From contig NZ_BPMA01000044.1 of the NCBI RefSeq assembly GCF_026005215.1, positions 1 through 64,000 of the forward strand: a stretch of DNA of 64,000 nt, written 5' to 3'. The stretch comes from Capnocytophaga catalasegens. Its GTDB lineage: Bacteria; Bacteroidota; Bacteroidia; Flavobacteriales; Flavobacteriaceae. Below the pieces are notes generated by a model that saw only the letters and a program-made list of their open reading frames with translations, was not told the DNA's origin and searched no databases. Both the position numbers and the translations under genes were made by a program. Of this stretch, positions 35,219-43,748 are shown one piece after another. The stretch's first letter is position 1. Each line of letters opens with the position of its first letter.

Positions 35219-36979
35219 ATGGAACATCACGCAAACAAAAACTTCTTCAAGCATAAGGTGTTAGGACACCCATCGGGGCTATTTGTCATGTTCTTTACCG
35301 AAATGTGGGAGCGATTCTCATTCTACGGAATGCGAGTGTTACTAATTCAATTTCTAACAGCAAAAGTAATATTCGGTAGTCCGTATTCAGGTTGGGAATG
35401 GACAGCCGAACAAGCCGGAGCTCTCTATGGTACATACGTGATGATGTTGTACTTAACCCCTATATTAGGAGGGATTATCGCCGATAAATATATCGGTTCG
35501 CGTGCTGCCGTGATTGTCGGAGCTATAATTATGACACTCGGGCATGCTTCTATGGCTTTTGATACACCAACTATGTTCTTTATCGGACTTACTTGTCTTG
35601 TGATTGGTACCGGATTCTTTAAACCCAACATGCCTTCTATCTTAGGTGAAATGTATAAGAATTTGCCTGATAAGAAAGATGGGGCTTATACTATATTTTA
35701 TATGGGCGTCAATTCGGGTGCGTTCTTCGGAATGATGCTCTGCGGATATGTAGCCGAAACACAAGGTTGGCACTGGGGTTTTGGGCTGGCAGGTATCTTT
35801 ATGTTCTTAGGCACGCTGATGTTTTGGCTTGCCAAACCCCTGATGGGTAACTTAGGTGTTTTAGATAAAACAAAACAACATCATACACATATACCTCAGG
35901 AAGAATTGCCACAAGAGCGTAGCCGTAATCCATTTACTATGGTCGATATAGCGCTAATTGTGGTAGTTGCTGTGATAGGTTTCTTGTATGCTTTTAACGA
36001 CCCACTATCTAAGAATGGTATTATTGACATCTTTCAGTTTTTAGACATGAGCTTTTTGCGAGGTCAATACCTGATGATACTACTGGCACTGCTTCTTTTT
36101 ATATTCTTGATTGTTAGCCGTATTATGCGATATGGGAAAATAGTTCGTGATAGAATGTTTGGTGTAATTCTTCTGGCATTTTTCCTTATATTCTTTTTTA
36201 TGAGTTTTGAACAAGGAGCAACCTCATTGGTATTGATAGCTCGTGATAATGTTGACAGAACCTTAGAAGGGAACTCGTTGCTCATTTTCAATATAGTTAA
36301 TGGACTACTGGTAACAATTCCCCTTCTGATTATTTCATGGGTTTTGATATTGTTAGTCAAATCAACTTGGAAAATGATTTCACTCTCCAATAGTATTCTG
36401 TTGCTTTGTTTTGTGTTAATATGGGGTGCCGCCCTATGGATGCTCTATAATGAATTCACCAAAGAAACATCAGAGATAACCGTATCTTGGTTCTCTACAC
36501 TCAATTCTTTTTTCATTATAGCCTTAGCCTCTACCGTATCCAAATTGTGGGACTCTAAATACAATCCGCCAGCAGCCTTCAAGTATGGTTTTGGTCTTAT
36601 ATTAGTAGCTATTGGTTTTTTAATCTTAGGTATAGGAGCATTGAACGTATCCGAAGGAGTGAAAATATCAATGGTGTTTTTGATTCTTACTTATCTTTTC
36701 CATACATTGGGTGAGTTGTTTATTTCGCCAGTGGGGCTGTCGTATGTATCGAAATTAGTTCCTCGCCGTATGCTTGCTTTTATGTTCGGAATGTGGTACT
36801 TAGCCATTGCTATCGCACAGAAATTAGCTGCTATTTTGGGTGGTCAAGTACAGAATATAACAGAAAATTACTCACTGAGTCATTTCTTTTTCTTATTTAC
36901 AGTTATACCGGCATTAGCAGGAATATTGGTAATTTGCCTCAACCCACTGATTAAAAAACTAATGCATGGTGTTAAGTAA
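35219..36979 (+). CDS. Proton-dependent oligopeptide transporter (POT/PTR family)
   Basis: This is a 586-aa major-facilitator transporter with about 12-14 membrane segments. The N-terminal FTEMWERFSFYGMRVLLIQF motif carries the POT E-x-x-E-R-x-x-Y-like proton/peptide signature, and GTGFFKPNMPSILGEMY is the second family signature. It imports di- and tripeptides with protons, which fits an amino-acid-fermenting or proteolytic lifestyle. It has its own -7 box and no obvious operon partners. Confidence 0.94.
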   Translation: MEHHANKNFFKHKVLGHPSGLFVMFFTEMWERFSFYGMRVLLIQFLTAKVIFGSPYSGWEWTAEQAGALYGTYVMMLYLTPILGGIIADKYIGSRAAVIVGAIIMTLGHASMAFDTPTMFFIGLTCLVIGTGFFKPNMPSILGEMYKNLPDKKDGAYTIFYMGVNSGAFFGMMLCGYVAETQGWHWGFGLAGIFMFLGTLMFWLAKPLMGNLGVLDKTKQHHTHIPQEELPQERSRNPFTMVDIALIVVVAVIGFLYAFNDPLSKNGIIDIFQFLDMSFLRGQYLMILLALLLFIFLIVSRIMRYGKIVRDRMFGVILLAFFLIFFFMSFEQGATSLVLIARDNVDRTLEGNSLLIFNIVNGLLVTIPLLIISWVLILLVKSTWKMISLSNSILLLCFVLIWGAALWMLYNEFTKETSEITVSWFSTLNSFFIIALASTVSKLWDSKYNPPAAFKYGFGLILVAIGFLILGIGALNVSEGVKISMVFLILTYLFHTLGELFISPVGLSYVSKLVPRRMLAFMFGMWYLAIAIAQKLAAILGGQVQNITENYSLSHFFFLFTVIPALAGILVICLNPLIKKLMHGVK

Positions 36980-37030
36980 TATTTATAAAGAAATATTTTT
37001 CAATAAAATGTATATATAATTTTAATTTTC

Positions 37031-37042
37031 TGATAAATATCA
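37031..37042. promoter_or_regulatory. Possible FNR/CRP-type site upstream of the cco operon
   Basis: TGAT-AAAT-ATCA is a perfect palindrome matching the core of the FNR consensus TTGAT-N4-ATCAA. Its centre is about 43 nt upstream of the transcription start expected from the -7 box at 37067-37074, which is the class II activator position. The -33 TTG is missing there, as expected for an activator-dependent promoter. Confidence 0.45.
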
Positions 37043-37066
37043 TTTTTTTATTTTCAAAAAAATGAC

Positions 37067-37074
37067 TATATTTG
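37067..37074 (+). promoter_or_regulatory. Promoter -7 box of the cco operon
   Basis: TATATTTG matches TAnnTTTG and is 19 nt before the ccoS start. No TTG at -33 is visible. Confidence 0.55.
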
Positions 37075-37093
37075 CCCAATATTTTATTAAAGT

Positions 37094-37276
37094 ATGGAAG
37101 TAATCTATATGTTGATTTCAATAAGTAGCTTAGTGGCAGGTGTGTTTTTCTTTTTGTTTATCAAGGCTGTTAAAGGTGGACAATATGAGGATACACATAC
37201 ACCATCTATTAGAATGCTTTTTGAAGACGAACTTGTAGATACTTCTACCGAAGAAAAACAATGTACAGATACTTAA
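37094..37276 (+). CDS. ccoS: cbb3 oxidase assembly protein CcoS
   Basis: This is a 60-aa protein with one N-terminal membrane segment (MLISISSLVAGVFFFLFIKAV) followed by GGQYEDTHTPSIRML. The G-Q-Y/F-D-D-x-x-x-P-x-x-R-x-L pattern is diagnostic of CcoS, which is needed for cofactor insertion into cbb3 oxidase. It is the first gene of the cco operon. Confidence 0.92.
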   Translation: MEVIYMLISISSLVAGVFFFLFIKAVKGGQYEDTHTPSIRMLFEDELVDTSTEEKQCTDT

Positions 37277-37304
37277 AACTTACTAAATAATCATTTATTG
37301 ACTT

Positions 37305-39494
37305 ATGGAAATTCAACAATTTTATTACGACAACAAAATTGTAAAAAAATTCCTTTATGCGACGCTCTTTTGGGGAGTGATAGGAATGACAGCAGGGCTG
37401 TATTTAGCTTATTTGTTTTTATTTCCAACAATGACAGATGGCATTTCTTGGCTTAGTTTTGGGCGCATACGTCCTTTGCATACCAATGCTGTTATCTTTG
37501 CTTTTGTTGGGAATGCGATTTTTGCAGGAAGTTATTACTCCATACAGCGTTTGCTTAAAGCACGTATGTATAGTAATTTCCTGAGCAATTTTAATTTCTG
37601 GGGGTGGCAACTTATTATTGTAGCAGCGGCAATAACCCTTCCGTTGGGTATTACAACTTCCAAAGAATATGCCGAATTGGAATGGCCTATTGATATAGCT
37701 ATTGCTTTGGTTTGGGTTGCTTGGGGAGCTAATATGATAGGGACGCTTGTCAGAAGGAGACAACGGCATATTTATGTGGCAATTTGGTTCTATTTGGCTA
37801 CGTTTGTAGCGGTTGCATTACTTCATATATTCAATAGTTTTGAGCTTCCTATTAGTCTTACTTCTATGAAGAGTTATTCTGTATATGCGGGAGTTCAAGA
37901 TGCTTTGGTTCAATGGTGGTATGGGCATAATGCTGTAGCTTTTTTTCTTACTACACCTTTTTTAGGTTTGATGTATTATTTTATACCAAAGGCTGCTAAT
38001 CGTCCTGTGTACTCATATCGATTGTCAATTATTCACTTTTGGAGTTTGATATTCATTTATATGTGGGCAGGACCACATCACTTATTATATACATCACTTC
38101 CTGATTGGGCACAAAACCTTGGGGTAGTATTTTCCGTAATGTTAATTGCACCTTCTTGGGGAGGTATGATTAACGGACTTTTAACACTTCGAGGTGCTTG
38201 GGACAAAGTACGTATAGACCCCGTTTTAAAGTTTTTAGTAGTAGCTATAACGGGTTATGGTATGGCTACATTCGAAGGACCAACATTAGCTCTTAAAAAT
38301 GTAAATGCAATTGCTCACTTCACTGACTGGATTATTGCACACGTACACGTAGGAGCTTTGGCTTGGAACGGATTTCTTACCTTTGGTATGATTTATTATT
38401 TAGTTCCTAAGATGTGGAAAACGCAACTTTATTCGGTTAAGTTGGCTAATTTTCATTTTTGGATAGGAACTTTGGGAATCATTCTGTATGCTATACCATT
38501 ATATATAGCAGGATTTACACAAGCTTCAATGTGGAAACAGTTTGCTCCTGATGGAAGTTTATTGTACGGAAATTTTCTTGAAACAGTCAATGCTATTATT
38601 CCTATGTATGTAATGCGTGCAATAGGAGGGACATTATATTTGACAGGAGCTGTCTTTGCTGTATATAATGTAATTCAGACAATTCGTCAAGGACAAAAAG
38701 TAGAAGATGAGTTAGCACAAGCACCAGCCTTAGCTCCTATTAGCAAAGGACGATTGGCAGGTGAAACTTGGCATCATTGGTTAGAAAGAAAACCGATTCA
38801 AATGACTATTTGGGCGACTATTGCAGTGGCTATTGGAGGAGCAGTTCAGATTATTCCAACTATTTTGGTGAAATCAAATGTTCCAACTATTACAAGTGTG
38901 AAACCATATACACCACTTGAATTAGAAGGTAGAGATTTGTACATTCGCGAAGGTTGTGTGGGATGTCATTCACAAATGATTCGTCCTTTCCGTAGTGAAG
39001 TAGAACGTTATGGAGAAAATTCAAAAGCTGGGGAATTTGTATATGACCATCCATTTTTATGGGGAAGTAAGCGTACAGGTCCCGATTTACATCGCGAAGG
39101 AGGAAAATTTAATGATAATTGGCATTTTAACCATATGGAAGACCCTCGTTCTACCTCACCAGGAAGTATAATGCCAGCTTATCCATGGTTGATTACCAAT
39201 GAATTAGATGCCAGTGATATTCAAGCTAAAATGGAAACAATGGTTACCTTGGGAGTTCCTTATACAGAAAAAGATATTAAAAATGCACACACATCAATGG
39301 AAGTCCAAGCTAAACAAATAGTTGAAAATTTACGTAATGATCCCAAATTTGTTGAGGAATATGAAAATTCTCGTAAAAAAGCAGAAAAGCGAAAAGAAGA
39401 TTTTATTCCAATGGAAAAACGAGAAATCATAGCTCTTATTGCTTATTTACAACGTTTGGGTACAGATATTAAAACAGATAACTCATCTAAATAA
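37305..39494 (+). CDS. ccoNO: Fused cbb3-type cytochrome c oxidase subunits I and II
   Basis: This 729-aa protein joins CcoN (about residues 1-470, 12 membrane helices, with heme- and copper-ligand histidines in WYGHNAVAFFLT and IAHVHVGALAWNG) to CcoO. The CcoO part starts after a short linker and carries a c-type heme motif, CVGCH, near residue 550 (REGCVGCHSQMIRPF). It is the catalytic core of a high-affinity oxidase for low oxygen. The N-O fusion is typical of Bacteroidota. Confidence 0.96.
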   Translation: MEIQQFYYDNKIVKKFLYATLFWGVIGMTAGLYLAYLFLFPTMTDGISWLSFGRIRPLHTNAVIFAFVGNAIFAGSYYSIQRLLKARMYSNFLSNFNFWGWQLIIVAAAITLPLGITTSKEYAELEWPIDIAIALVWVAWGANMIGTLVRRRQRHIYVAIWFYLATFVAVALLHIFNSFELPISLTSMKSYSVYAGVQDALVQWWYGHNAVAFFLTTPFLGLMYYFIPKAANRPVYSYRLSIIHFWSLIFIYMWAGPHHLLYTSLPDWAQNLGVVFSVMLIAPSWGGMINGLLTLRGAWDKVRIDPVLKFLVVAITGYGMATFEGPTLALKNVNAIAHFTDWIIAHVHVGALAWNGFLTFGMIYYLVPKMWKTQLYSVKLANFHFWIGTLGIILYAIPLYIAGFTQASMWKQFAPDGSLLYGNFLETVNAIIPMYVMRAIGGTLYLTGAVFAVYNVIQTIRQGQKVEDELAQAPALAPISKGRLAGETWHHWLERKPIQMTIWATIAVAIGGAVQIIPTILVKSNVPTITSVKPYTPLELEGRDLYIREGCVGCHSQMIRPFRSEVERYGENSKAGEFVYDHPFLWGSKRTGPDLHREGGKFNDNWHFNHMEDPRSTSPGSIMPAYPWLITNELDASDIQAKMETMVTLGVPYTEKDIKNAHTSMEVQAKQIVENLRNDPKFVEEYENSRKKAEKRKEDFIPMEKREIIALIAYLQRLGTDIKTDNSSK

Positions 39495-39502
39495 TATTTG
39501 TT

Positions 39503-39697
39503 ATGATGAAGTTCATTAAAGATCATATGACGACTATTGATGGAGTATCCATATTTCCAATTATTTCGCTTATTATATGTTTTACTTTTTTCGCCTTACT
39601 TTTTTGGTGGGTTTTAACTTATAAGAAAAAAGATTTGAACGAAATCAGCAATATACCACTTAACGAAGACGACGATAACAACAACATTTTACAATGA
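39503..39697 (+). CDS. ccoQ: cbb3 oxidase small subunit CcoQ-like
   Basis: This 64-aa protein has one membrane helix (IFPIISLIICFTFFALLFWWVL) followed by a charged tail (TYKKKDLNEISNIPL). Its position between ccoNO and ccoP and its size fit CcoQ. Start codons at 39503 and 39506 are both possible (MMKF). Its stop overlaps the ccoP start by 4 nt. Confidence 0.85.
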   Translation: MMKFIKDHMTTIDGVSIFPIISLIICFTFFALLFWWVLTYKKKDLNEISNIPLNEDDDNNNILQ

Positions 39698-40551
39698 AAA
39701 ATTTATTAGCTTTAATACGAATCCTTATTATTGTAGGGTTTGCTGCTTTGGCAGCCGAATATTTCTTTTCTACTGAAGAGAATTCTGCTATTGCTACTTA
39801 TCCAGAGATATCTATATTTTTGGTGTTTTTAACGATTGTTTTAATTGTCATCGAAATGATTTCTTACCGGGTAGAAGAAATCGCTGAAAGTCTTTTGACT
39901 GATGAACAAAAAGCACAAATTGCTCAGCAAGAAGAACAAAGTTGGTTTGGCAGACTTTACAAAAAATTACTTGACCAGAAATCTCTTGATAAAGAATCTG
40001 AAATAATCCTTGACCATAATTATGACGGAATACAAGAATTAGATAATAATTTACCTCCATGGTGGGTATATTTGTTTTATGCTTGTGTTATTTTTGCTGG
40101 AATTTATTTAGTACGTTTCCATTTTTTAGGAGGAGCTAATCAAGAAGAAGAATATCGATTAGAAGTTGTAGCGGCTCAACAAGCAATGGAAGCTTACAAA
40201 AAAGCAAATCCGAATATGATTGATATAGAAAATGTTACATTACTTACTGACGCTACTGATTTACAAGCAGGAAAAGATATATATCAAACTAATTGTTTTC
40301 TTTGCCATGCTCCTGATGGAGGAGGAGGAATAGGTCCTAATTTGGTAGATGAATATTGGATATTGGGAGGAGGAATTAAAAATGTATTTAAAACCATTAC
40401 TGAAGGGGGACGTAGTGGAAAAGGTATGGAGGCTTGGAAATCGAAATTAAATGCAAAACAACGCCAACAGGTAGCTAGTTATGTATTATCTTTACAAGGA
40501 ACTACACCTGTAAGTCCTAAACCAGCACAAGGAGATTTGTGGAGTGAATAG
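39694..40551 (+). CDS. ccoP: cbb3 oxidase subunit III (CcoP), mono-heme form
   Basis: This 285-aa protein has N-terminal membrane helices, a conserved LPPWWVYLFY segment before the last helix, and a C-terminal cytochrome c domain. Only one heme motif is present, C201-FL-C204-H205 (NCFLCHAPDGGGG). Proteobacterial CcoP proteins usually carry two. It is the last gene of the operon, followed by a terminator. The ccoG, ccoH and ccoI genes are not nearby. Confidence 0.93.
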   Translation: MKNLLALIRILIIVGFAALAAEYFFSTEENSAIATYPEISIFLVFLTIVLIVIEMISYRVEEIAESLLTDEQKAQIAQQEEQSWFGRLYKKLLDQKSLDKESEIILDHNYDGIQELDNNLPPWWVYLFYACVIFAGIYLVRFHFLGGANQEEEYRLEVVAAQQAMEAYKKANPNMIDIENVTLLTDATDLQAGKDIYQTNCFLCHAPDGGGGIGPNLVDEYWILGGGIKNVFKTITEGGRSGKGMEAWKSKLNAKQRQQVASYVLSLQGTTPVSPKPAQGDLWSE

Positions 40552-40568
40552 GTAAAAATTCTATAATA

Positions 40569-40602
40569 AAAAAGAGTTTGTATTATATACAAACTCTTTT
40601 TT
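40569..40602. terminator. Terminator of the cco operon
   Basis: A 12-bp stem (40571-40582 with 40588-40599) encloses a TTATA loop, with A-rich sequence on the left and a T-run on the right. It may also serve the convergent lipoprotein gene. Confidence 0.85.
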
Positions 40603-40659
40603 TATTTTTAAGTTTTGAAATTTAGTGAGAAATTTTTAAGTAGGAAAAAATTGATGTTA

Positions 40660-41211
40660 TTATTTTACCCAAGTAACCATAAGTCGTTTGATAGTAGCCG
40701 TATCTGGAATATCATTAAGGGTATATTCTCCTGTATTTGAAGCCATTAGTTCAGATTTATCAAAAACAAAATATAAAGAACTTTCTTTAGGGCTAACAAT
40801 TACGCTCATTAGTGAAGCCTCTACATCAAATTCTTTATATACTTTTTTAATATCAGCAAAAGTGCTTTTAAGGCAAATTCCTTTTTCAGTAGCAAAACGT
40901 TCGTCCATTATTTGAATATCTTGAACTACTTGCGGATTATTTCCTTCGGGAAGACTTGGAGTGATTTCTAAAAGTTGTTTTTTGTCTCCTGATTTTTCAA
41001 AAACCATAATACGTTCATCACTTGCGTATCGGAATTCTCCTTCGAAAGCTGTTTTTACAAGAGAATCTTTGGCAAATACAGAATCTAATTTACTAACTAA
41101 TAATCCTTTTGGGAGTAATCCTACATTATTGTTTGTTATTAAAAACTTTTTGTCCGTTGAATTGCAACTAATGAGTAGTATTGTGGTAAGTGAAAATATT
41201 ATTTTTTTCAT
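40660..41211 (-). CDS. Predicted lipoprotein of unknown function
   Basis: This is a 183-aa protein with a lipoprotein signal peptide and lipobox (ILLISC, modified Cys at about residue 16). The mature part is soluble and mixed alpha/beta. I do not recognise a family. A -7 box at 41242-41249 supports an independent promoter. It is convergent with the cco operon. Confidence 0.75.
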   Translation of the reverse strand: MKKIIFSLTTILLISCNSTDKKFLITNNNVGLLPKGLLVSKLDSVFAKDSLVKTAFEGEFRYASDERIMVFEKSGDKKQLLEITPSLPEGNNPQVVQDIQIMDERFATEKGICLKSTFADIKKVYKEFDVEASLMSVIVSPKESSLYFVFDKSELMASNTGEYTLNDIPDTATIKRLMVTWVK

Positions 41212-41241
41212 TATCTGATTTTTTATTGAAATTTTGAGCTA

Positions 41242-41249
41242 CAAAGTTA
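41242..41249 (-). promoter_or_regulatory. Promoter -7 box of the lipoprotein gene
   Basis: On the minus strand this reads TAACTTTG, a match to TAnnTTTG, about 30 nt before the ATG at 41211. Confidence 0.5.
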
Positions 41250-41343
41250 ATTAAATATTTCGGATAAAGAATTATTTTCGAAAAAAAGCTACGTTAAATA
41301 AATGTTATCCGTAAGATACTAAAAAATAATTACTATAAACTAT

Positions 41344-41391
41344 TGAATATTTTATCTATTTAGATAATTAGCTAAATAGATAAAATATTCA
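41344..41391. repeat. Long perfect inverted repeat just 3' of the HerA-like gene
   Basis: Two perfect 20-nt arms (41344-41363 and 41372-41391) flank an 8-nt loop. The arms begin TGAATATTTTATC and end GATAAAATATTCA. It lies 12 nt past the stop of the HerA-like ATPase gene, so it may stabilise or terminate that transcript, although no clean T-run follows. Confidence 0.7.
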
Positions 41392-41402
41392 GTTAGAAAA
41401 GA

Positions 41403-42929
41403 TTATTTTTTCATTACCTTACTCAATACACCGAATACACCTCGTATAAAAGTAGCACTAGTTACCATTTTCAGAATAGGATTTTGCGCTGTACTTTTAC
41501 CTGATGAAGTTCTTGTTTTTGAAGTAGATTTCTCGGATTCTTTCTTTTGTTTCTCTTGTGCTTGCTGAGCTTGAATTTGTTTTATTTTGTTGTTCAATAT
41601 TTCATAGGCACTTTCTCGGTCAATAACATCATTGTATTTTTTAACTAAAAATGATTTCTTTAAAACGTCATCAATTTCTTGTTCAGAAAGAATATCCATT
41701 CGGCTCATTGGAGCACGAAGCATAGTAGCTGCAAGTGGTGTAGGGCGACCTTTCTCATCTAAAACAGTAACAAAAGCTTCTCCTGTTCCTAATGAAGTAA
41801 GTGTTTCGGCAACATTATAGAAATCTGATAAAGGATAATTTTGCGCTGTGAGTTTTATCGCTTGTCTATCTTTGGCTGTAAATGCTCGCAAAGCATGTTG
41901 TATTTTCATTCCTAATTGTGATAATACAGCATCGGGTATATCGGTAGGGTTTTGAGTACAGAAAATAATTCCTACACCTTTGGAGCGAATAAGTTTTACG
42001 ATATTTTCTATCTGATTTAAGAGTGCTTTGGAAGCTTGATTGAAGATAAGATGCGCCTCATCTATGAAAATGACAAGTTTAGGTTTTTCCATATCGCCCT
42101 CTTCGGGAAAAGTATTATAGACTTCTGCCAAGAGACAAAGCATAAATGTAGAGAACATTTTGGGTCTATCCTGAATATCTGTCAGACGTATAATATTGAT
42201 ATATCCACGTCCTTTTTCATCTACACGTAATAAATCATCTGTATCAAAACTTCGTTCTCCAAAAAATAAATCAGCTCCTTGGTTTTCAAGTTCTACAACT
42301 TTTCGTAAGATAGCACTTGTTGAACTACTTGATATACGACCATACTCAGATTCAAATTCTTCTTTTCCTTCTTCAGTTGCATATTGAAGAATTTTTTTTA
42401 AATCTTTTAAATCAAGAAGTGGATAATTATGATCATCACAATACTTGAATACTACAGCAAGTACTCCTTCTTGTACATCAGATAAATCTAAAATTCGAGA
42501 AAGTAATACAGAACCAAATTCTGATATAGTAGCTCGTAATCGTACTCCACTTTGAGCAGAAATAGTCATCAATTCAACAGGAAATGCTTCATTTTGAAAA
42601 GGAATATTCATCTTAGCATGTCTTTCAGTAATAAAAGATTTTTCTTCACCTTGAGCAGCAAGTCCACTAAGGTCTCCTTTCAAATCCATAAGTAGTGTAG
42701 GAACTCCTTCTTTTGACAAATTTTCTGCTAAACCTTGCAATGTTTTTGTTTTACCTGTACCAGTAGCTCCTGCTATAAGTCCGTGTCTATTTAGTGTTTT
42801 TAAAGGAATATTTATAAAAGTATCTTTAAGTACTTCACCATCAAGCATTGCTCCTCCAATAGTTATATACTTTCCTTTATGAGAATAACCTGAGCGAATA
42901 GTTTCTTGAAATTTTTCTATATTTGACAT
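41403..42929 (-). CDS. HerA-like ATPase, DUF853/YjgR family
   Basis: This is a 508-aa P-loop ATPase. Walker A is GATGTGKTKTL (about residues 53-63), preceded by the short barrel-like N-terminus (GKYITIGGAMLDGEVL). Walker B is LVIFIDEAHLIF. The family signature VGIIFCTQNPTDIPDAVLSQ follows. A basic, low-complexity linker is near the C-terminus. The fold belongs to the HerA/FtsK helicase group, and the role of YjgR-type proteins is unknown. No promoter match was found. The next minus-strand gene downstream is the lipoprotein. Confidence 0.9.
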   Translation of the reverse strand: MSNIEKFQETIRSGYSHKGKYITIGGAMLDGEVLKDTFINIPLKTLNRHGLIAGATGTGKTKTLQGLAENLSKEGVPTLLMDLKGDLSGLAAQGEEKSFITERHAKMNIPFQNEAFPVELMTISAQSGVRLRATISEFGSVLLSRILDLSDVQEGVLAVVFKYCDDHNYPLLDLKDLKKILQYATEEGKEEFESEYGRISSSSTSAILRKVVELENQGADLFFGERSFDTDDLLRVDEKGRGYINIIRLTDIQDRPKMFSTFMLCLLAEVYNTFPEEGDMEKPKLVIFIDEAHLIFNQASKALLNQIENIVKLIRSKGVGIIFCTQNPTDIPDAVLSQLGMKIQHALRAFTAKDRQAIKLTAQNYPLSDFYNVAETLTSLGTGEAFVTVLDEKGRPTPLAATMLRAPMSRMDILSEQEIDDVLKKSFLVKKYNDVIDRESAYEILNNKIKQIQAQQAQEKQKKESEKSTSKTRTSSGKSTAQNPILKMVTSATFIRGVFGVLSKVMKK

Positions 42930-43090
42930 TATTATATTGTATTAAATTTTTTATAAATAGATAGTTATAATATATAATAAATAGATAAATTTTCTATTTT
43001 TGTATGATTATTTAAGATGATTTATAGCATAATAAATCTATATATAGATATAAATACATGGTATATATCTATATGTGATATAAATAATAA

Positions 43091-43126
43091 AAACTTTTAC
43101 CAAAAATATATCTATGGTAAAAGTTT
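43091..43126 (-). terminator. Terminator of the small coiled-coil gene
   Basis: A perfect 11-bp stem, AAACTTTTACC (43091-43101) and GGTAAAAGTTT (43116-43126), is followed on the minus strand by a T-rich run. Confidence 0.75.
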
Positions 43127-43134
43127 ATTATATA

Positions 43135-43455
43135 TTATCGTTTATCTGCTATTCCAAATTCTTTCCATCCAGCTTGAGGAATAGCTAACTTAACTACTTT
43201 CTTAGCTTCACTCATTTTAGCTTGAATTTTTTCAATTTTAGAATTGATAGCTTCTGTTTTAAGTTTCAAATCTGATTTTAGTTTTTCTTGTTCATTATTT
43301 AACCGAATAGCTTCTGCACTAAGCTGTTCTAATTCAGCAACAAAATCTGATTCTAATCCTCGTTTGGCTACTTCTGCTTGATTATTCTTTAATCCAGAAG
43401 TCATTAACTGTGTTTGTGAGATAAGTCCCGCAAAGGTTTTTCTATTTCTTGTCAT
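43135..43455 (-). CDS. Small coiled-coil protein of unknown function next to array D
   Basis: This is a 106-aa protein. The ATG at 43455 (MTRNRKTFAGLISQ) is preferred over an upstream in-frame TTG at 43482. Nearly the whole chain is helical with coiled-coil character (EQEKLKSDLKLKTEAINSK), and it ends in a conserved-looking motif, VKLAIPQAGWKEFGI. I recall comparable Bacteroidota proteins ending in a W-R/K-E-F-G-I motif, with no known function. It lacks a signal peptide. A terminator lies just downstream and array D lies upstream. Confidence 0.75.
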   Translation of the reverse strand: MTRNRKTFAGLISQTQLMTSGLKNNQAEVAKRGLESDFVAELEQLSAEAIRLNNEQEKLKSDLKLKTEAINSKIEKIQAKMSEAKKVVKLAIPQAGWKEFGIADKR

Positions 43456-43496
43456 TGTAAAAAATATTTTATGATTATACAAAATTTAATAATATA

Positions 43497-43662
43497 TACA
43501 ATAATTAGTTTGTAATTATTTATTTTTAGACTAATATATTTAATATCTATATGTGAAATCAATATTTTTATATTGATATTTATTATCTCAATATTGAGAT
43601 TTTATACTTTTAAGTTGAGATTTATTATCTCAATGTTGAGATTCTGTATTTTTAGATTGATA
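43497..43662. repeat. Tandem repeat array D: 40-42-nt unit with a palindrome
   Basis: The two best units (43579-43620 and 43621-43662) start TTTATTATCTCAA and carry the palindromes ATCTCAATATTGAGAT and ATCTCAATGTTGAGAT. A shorter, diverged 40-nt unit (43539-43578) precedes them. Part of another unit is visible before that, sharing TTTTTAGA-(C/T)T-(A/G)ATA with the unit ends. The array lies 5' of the 106-aa coiled-coil gene. The 14-mer ATATCTATATGTGA occurs here (43543-43556) and again beyond the other end of the gene (43065-43078). Confidence 0.7.
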
Positions 43663-43748
43663 CTTTAATTATTTATATGAAAATAAATAAATTTCACTTA
43701 AAAATAATGAGCTTTTATCTAATTTATTAGTTTTTATACTTAATACTA

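Noticed and set aside
36980-37020. Weak AT stem after the peptide transporter gene as a terminator
   Set aside because: The stem consists of seven A-T pairs only and would be unstable. I do not call it.
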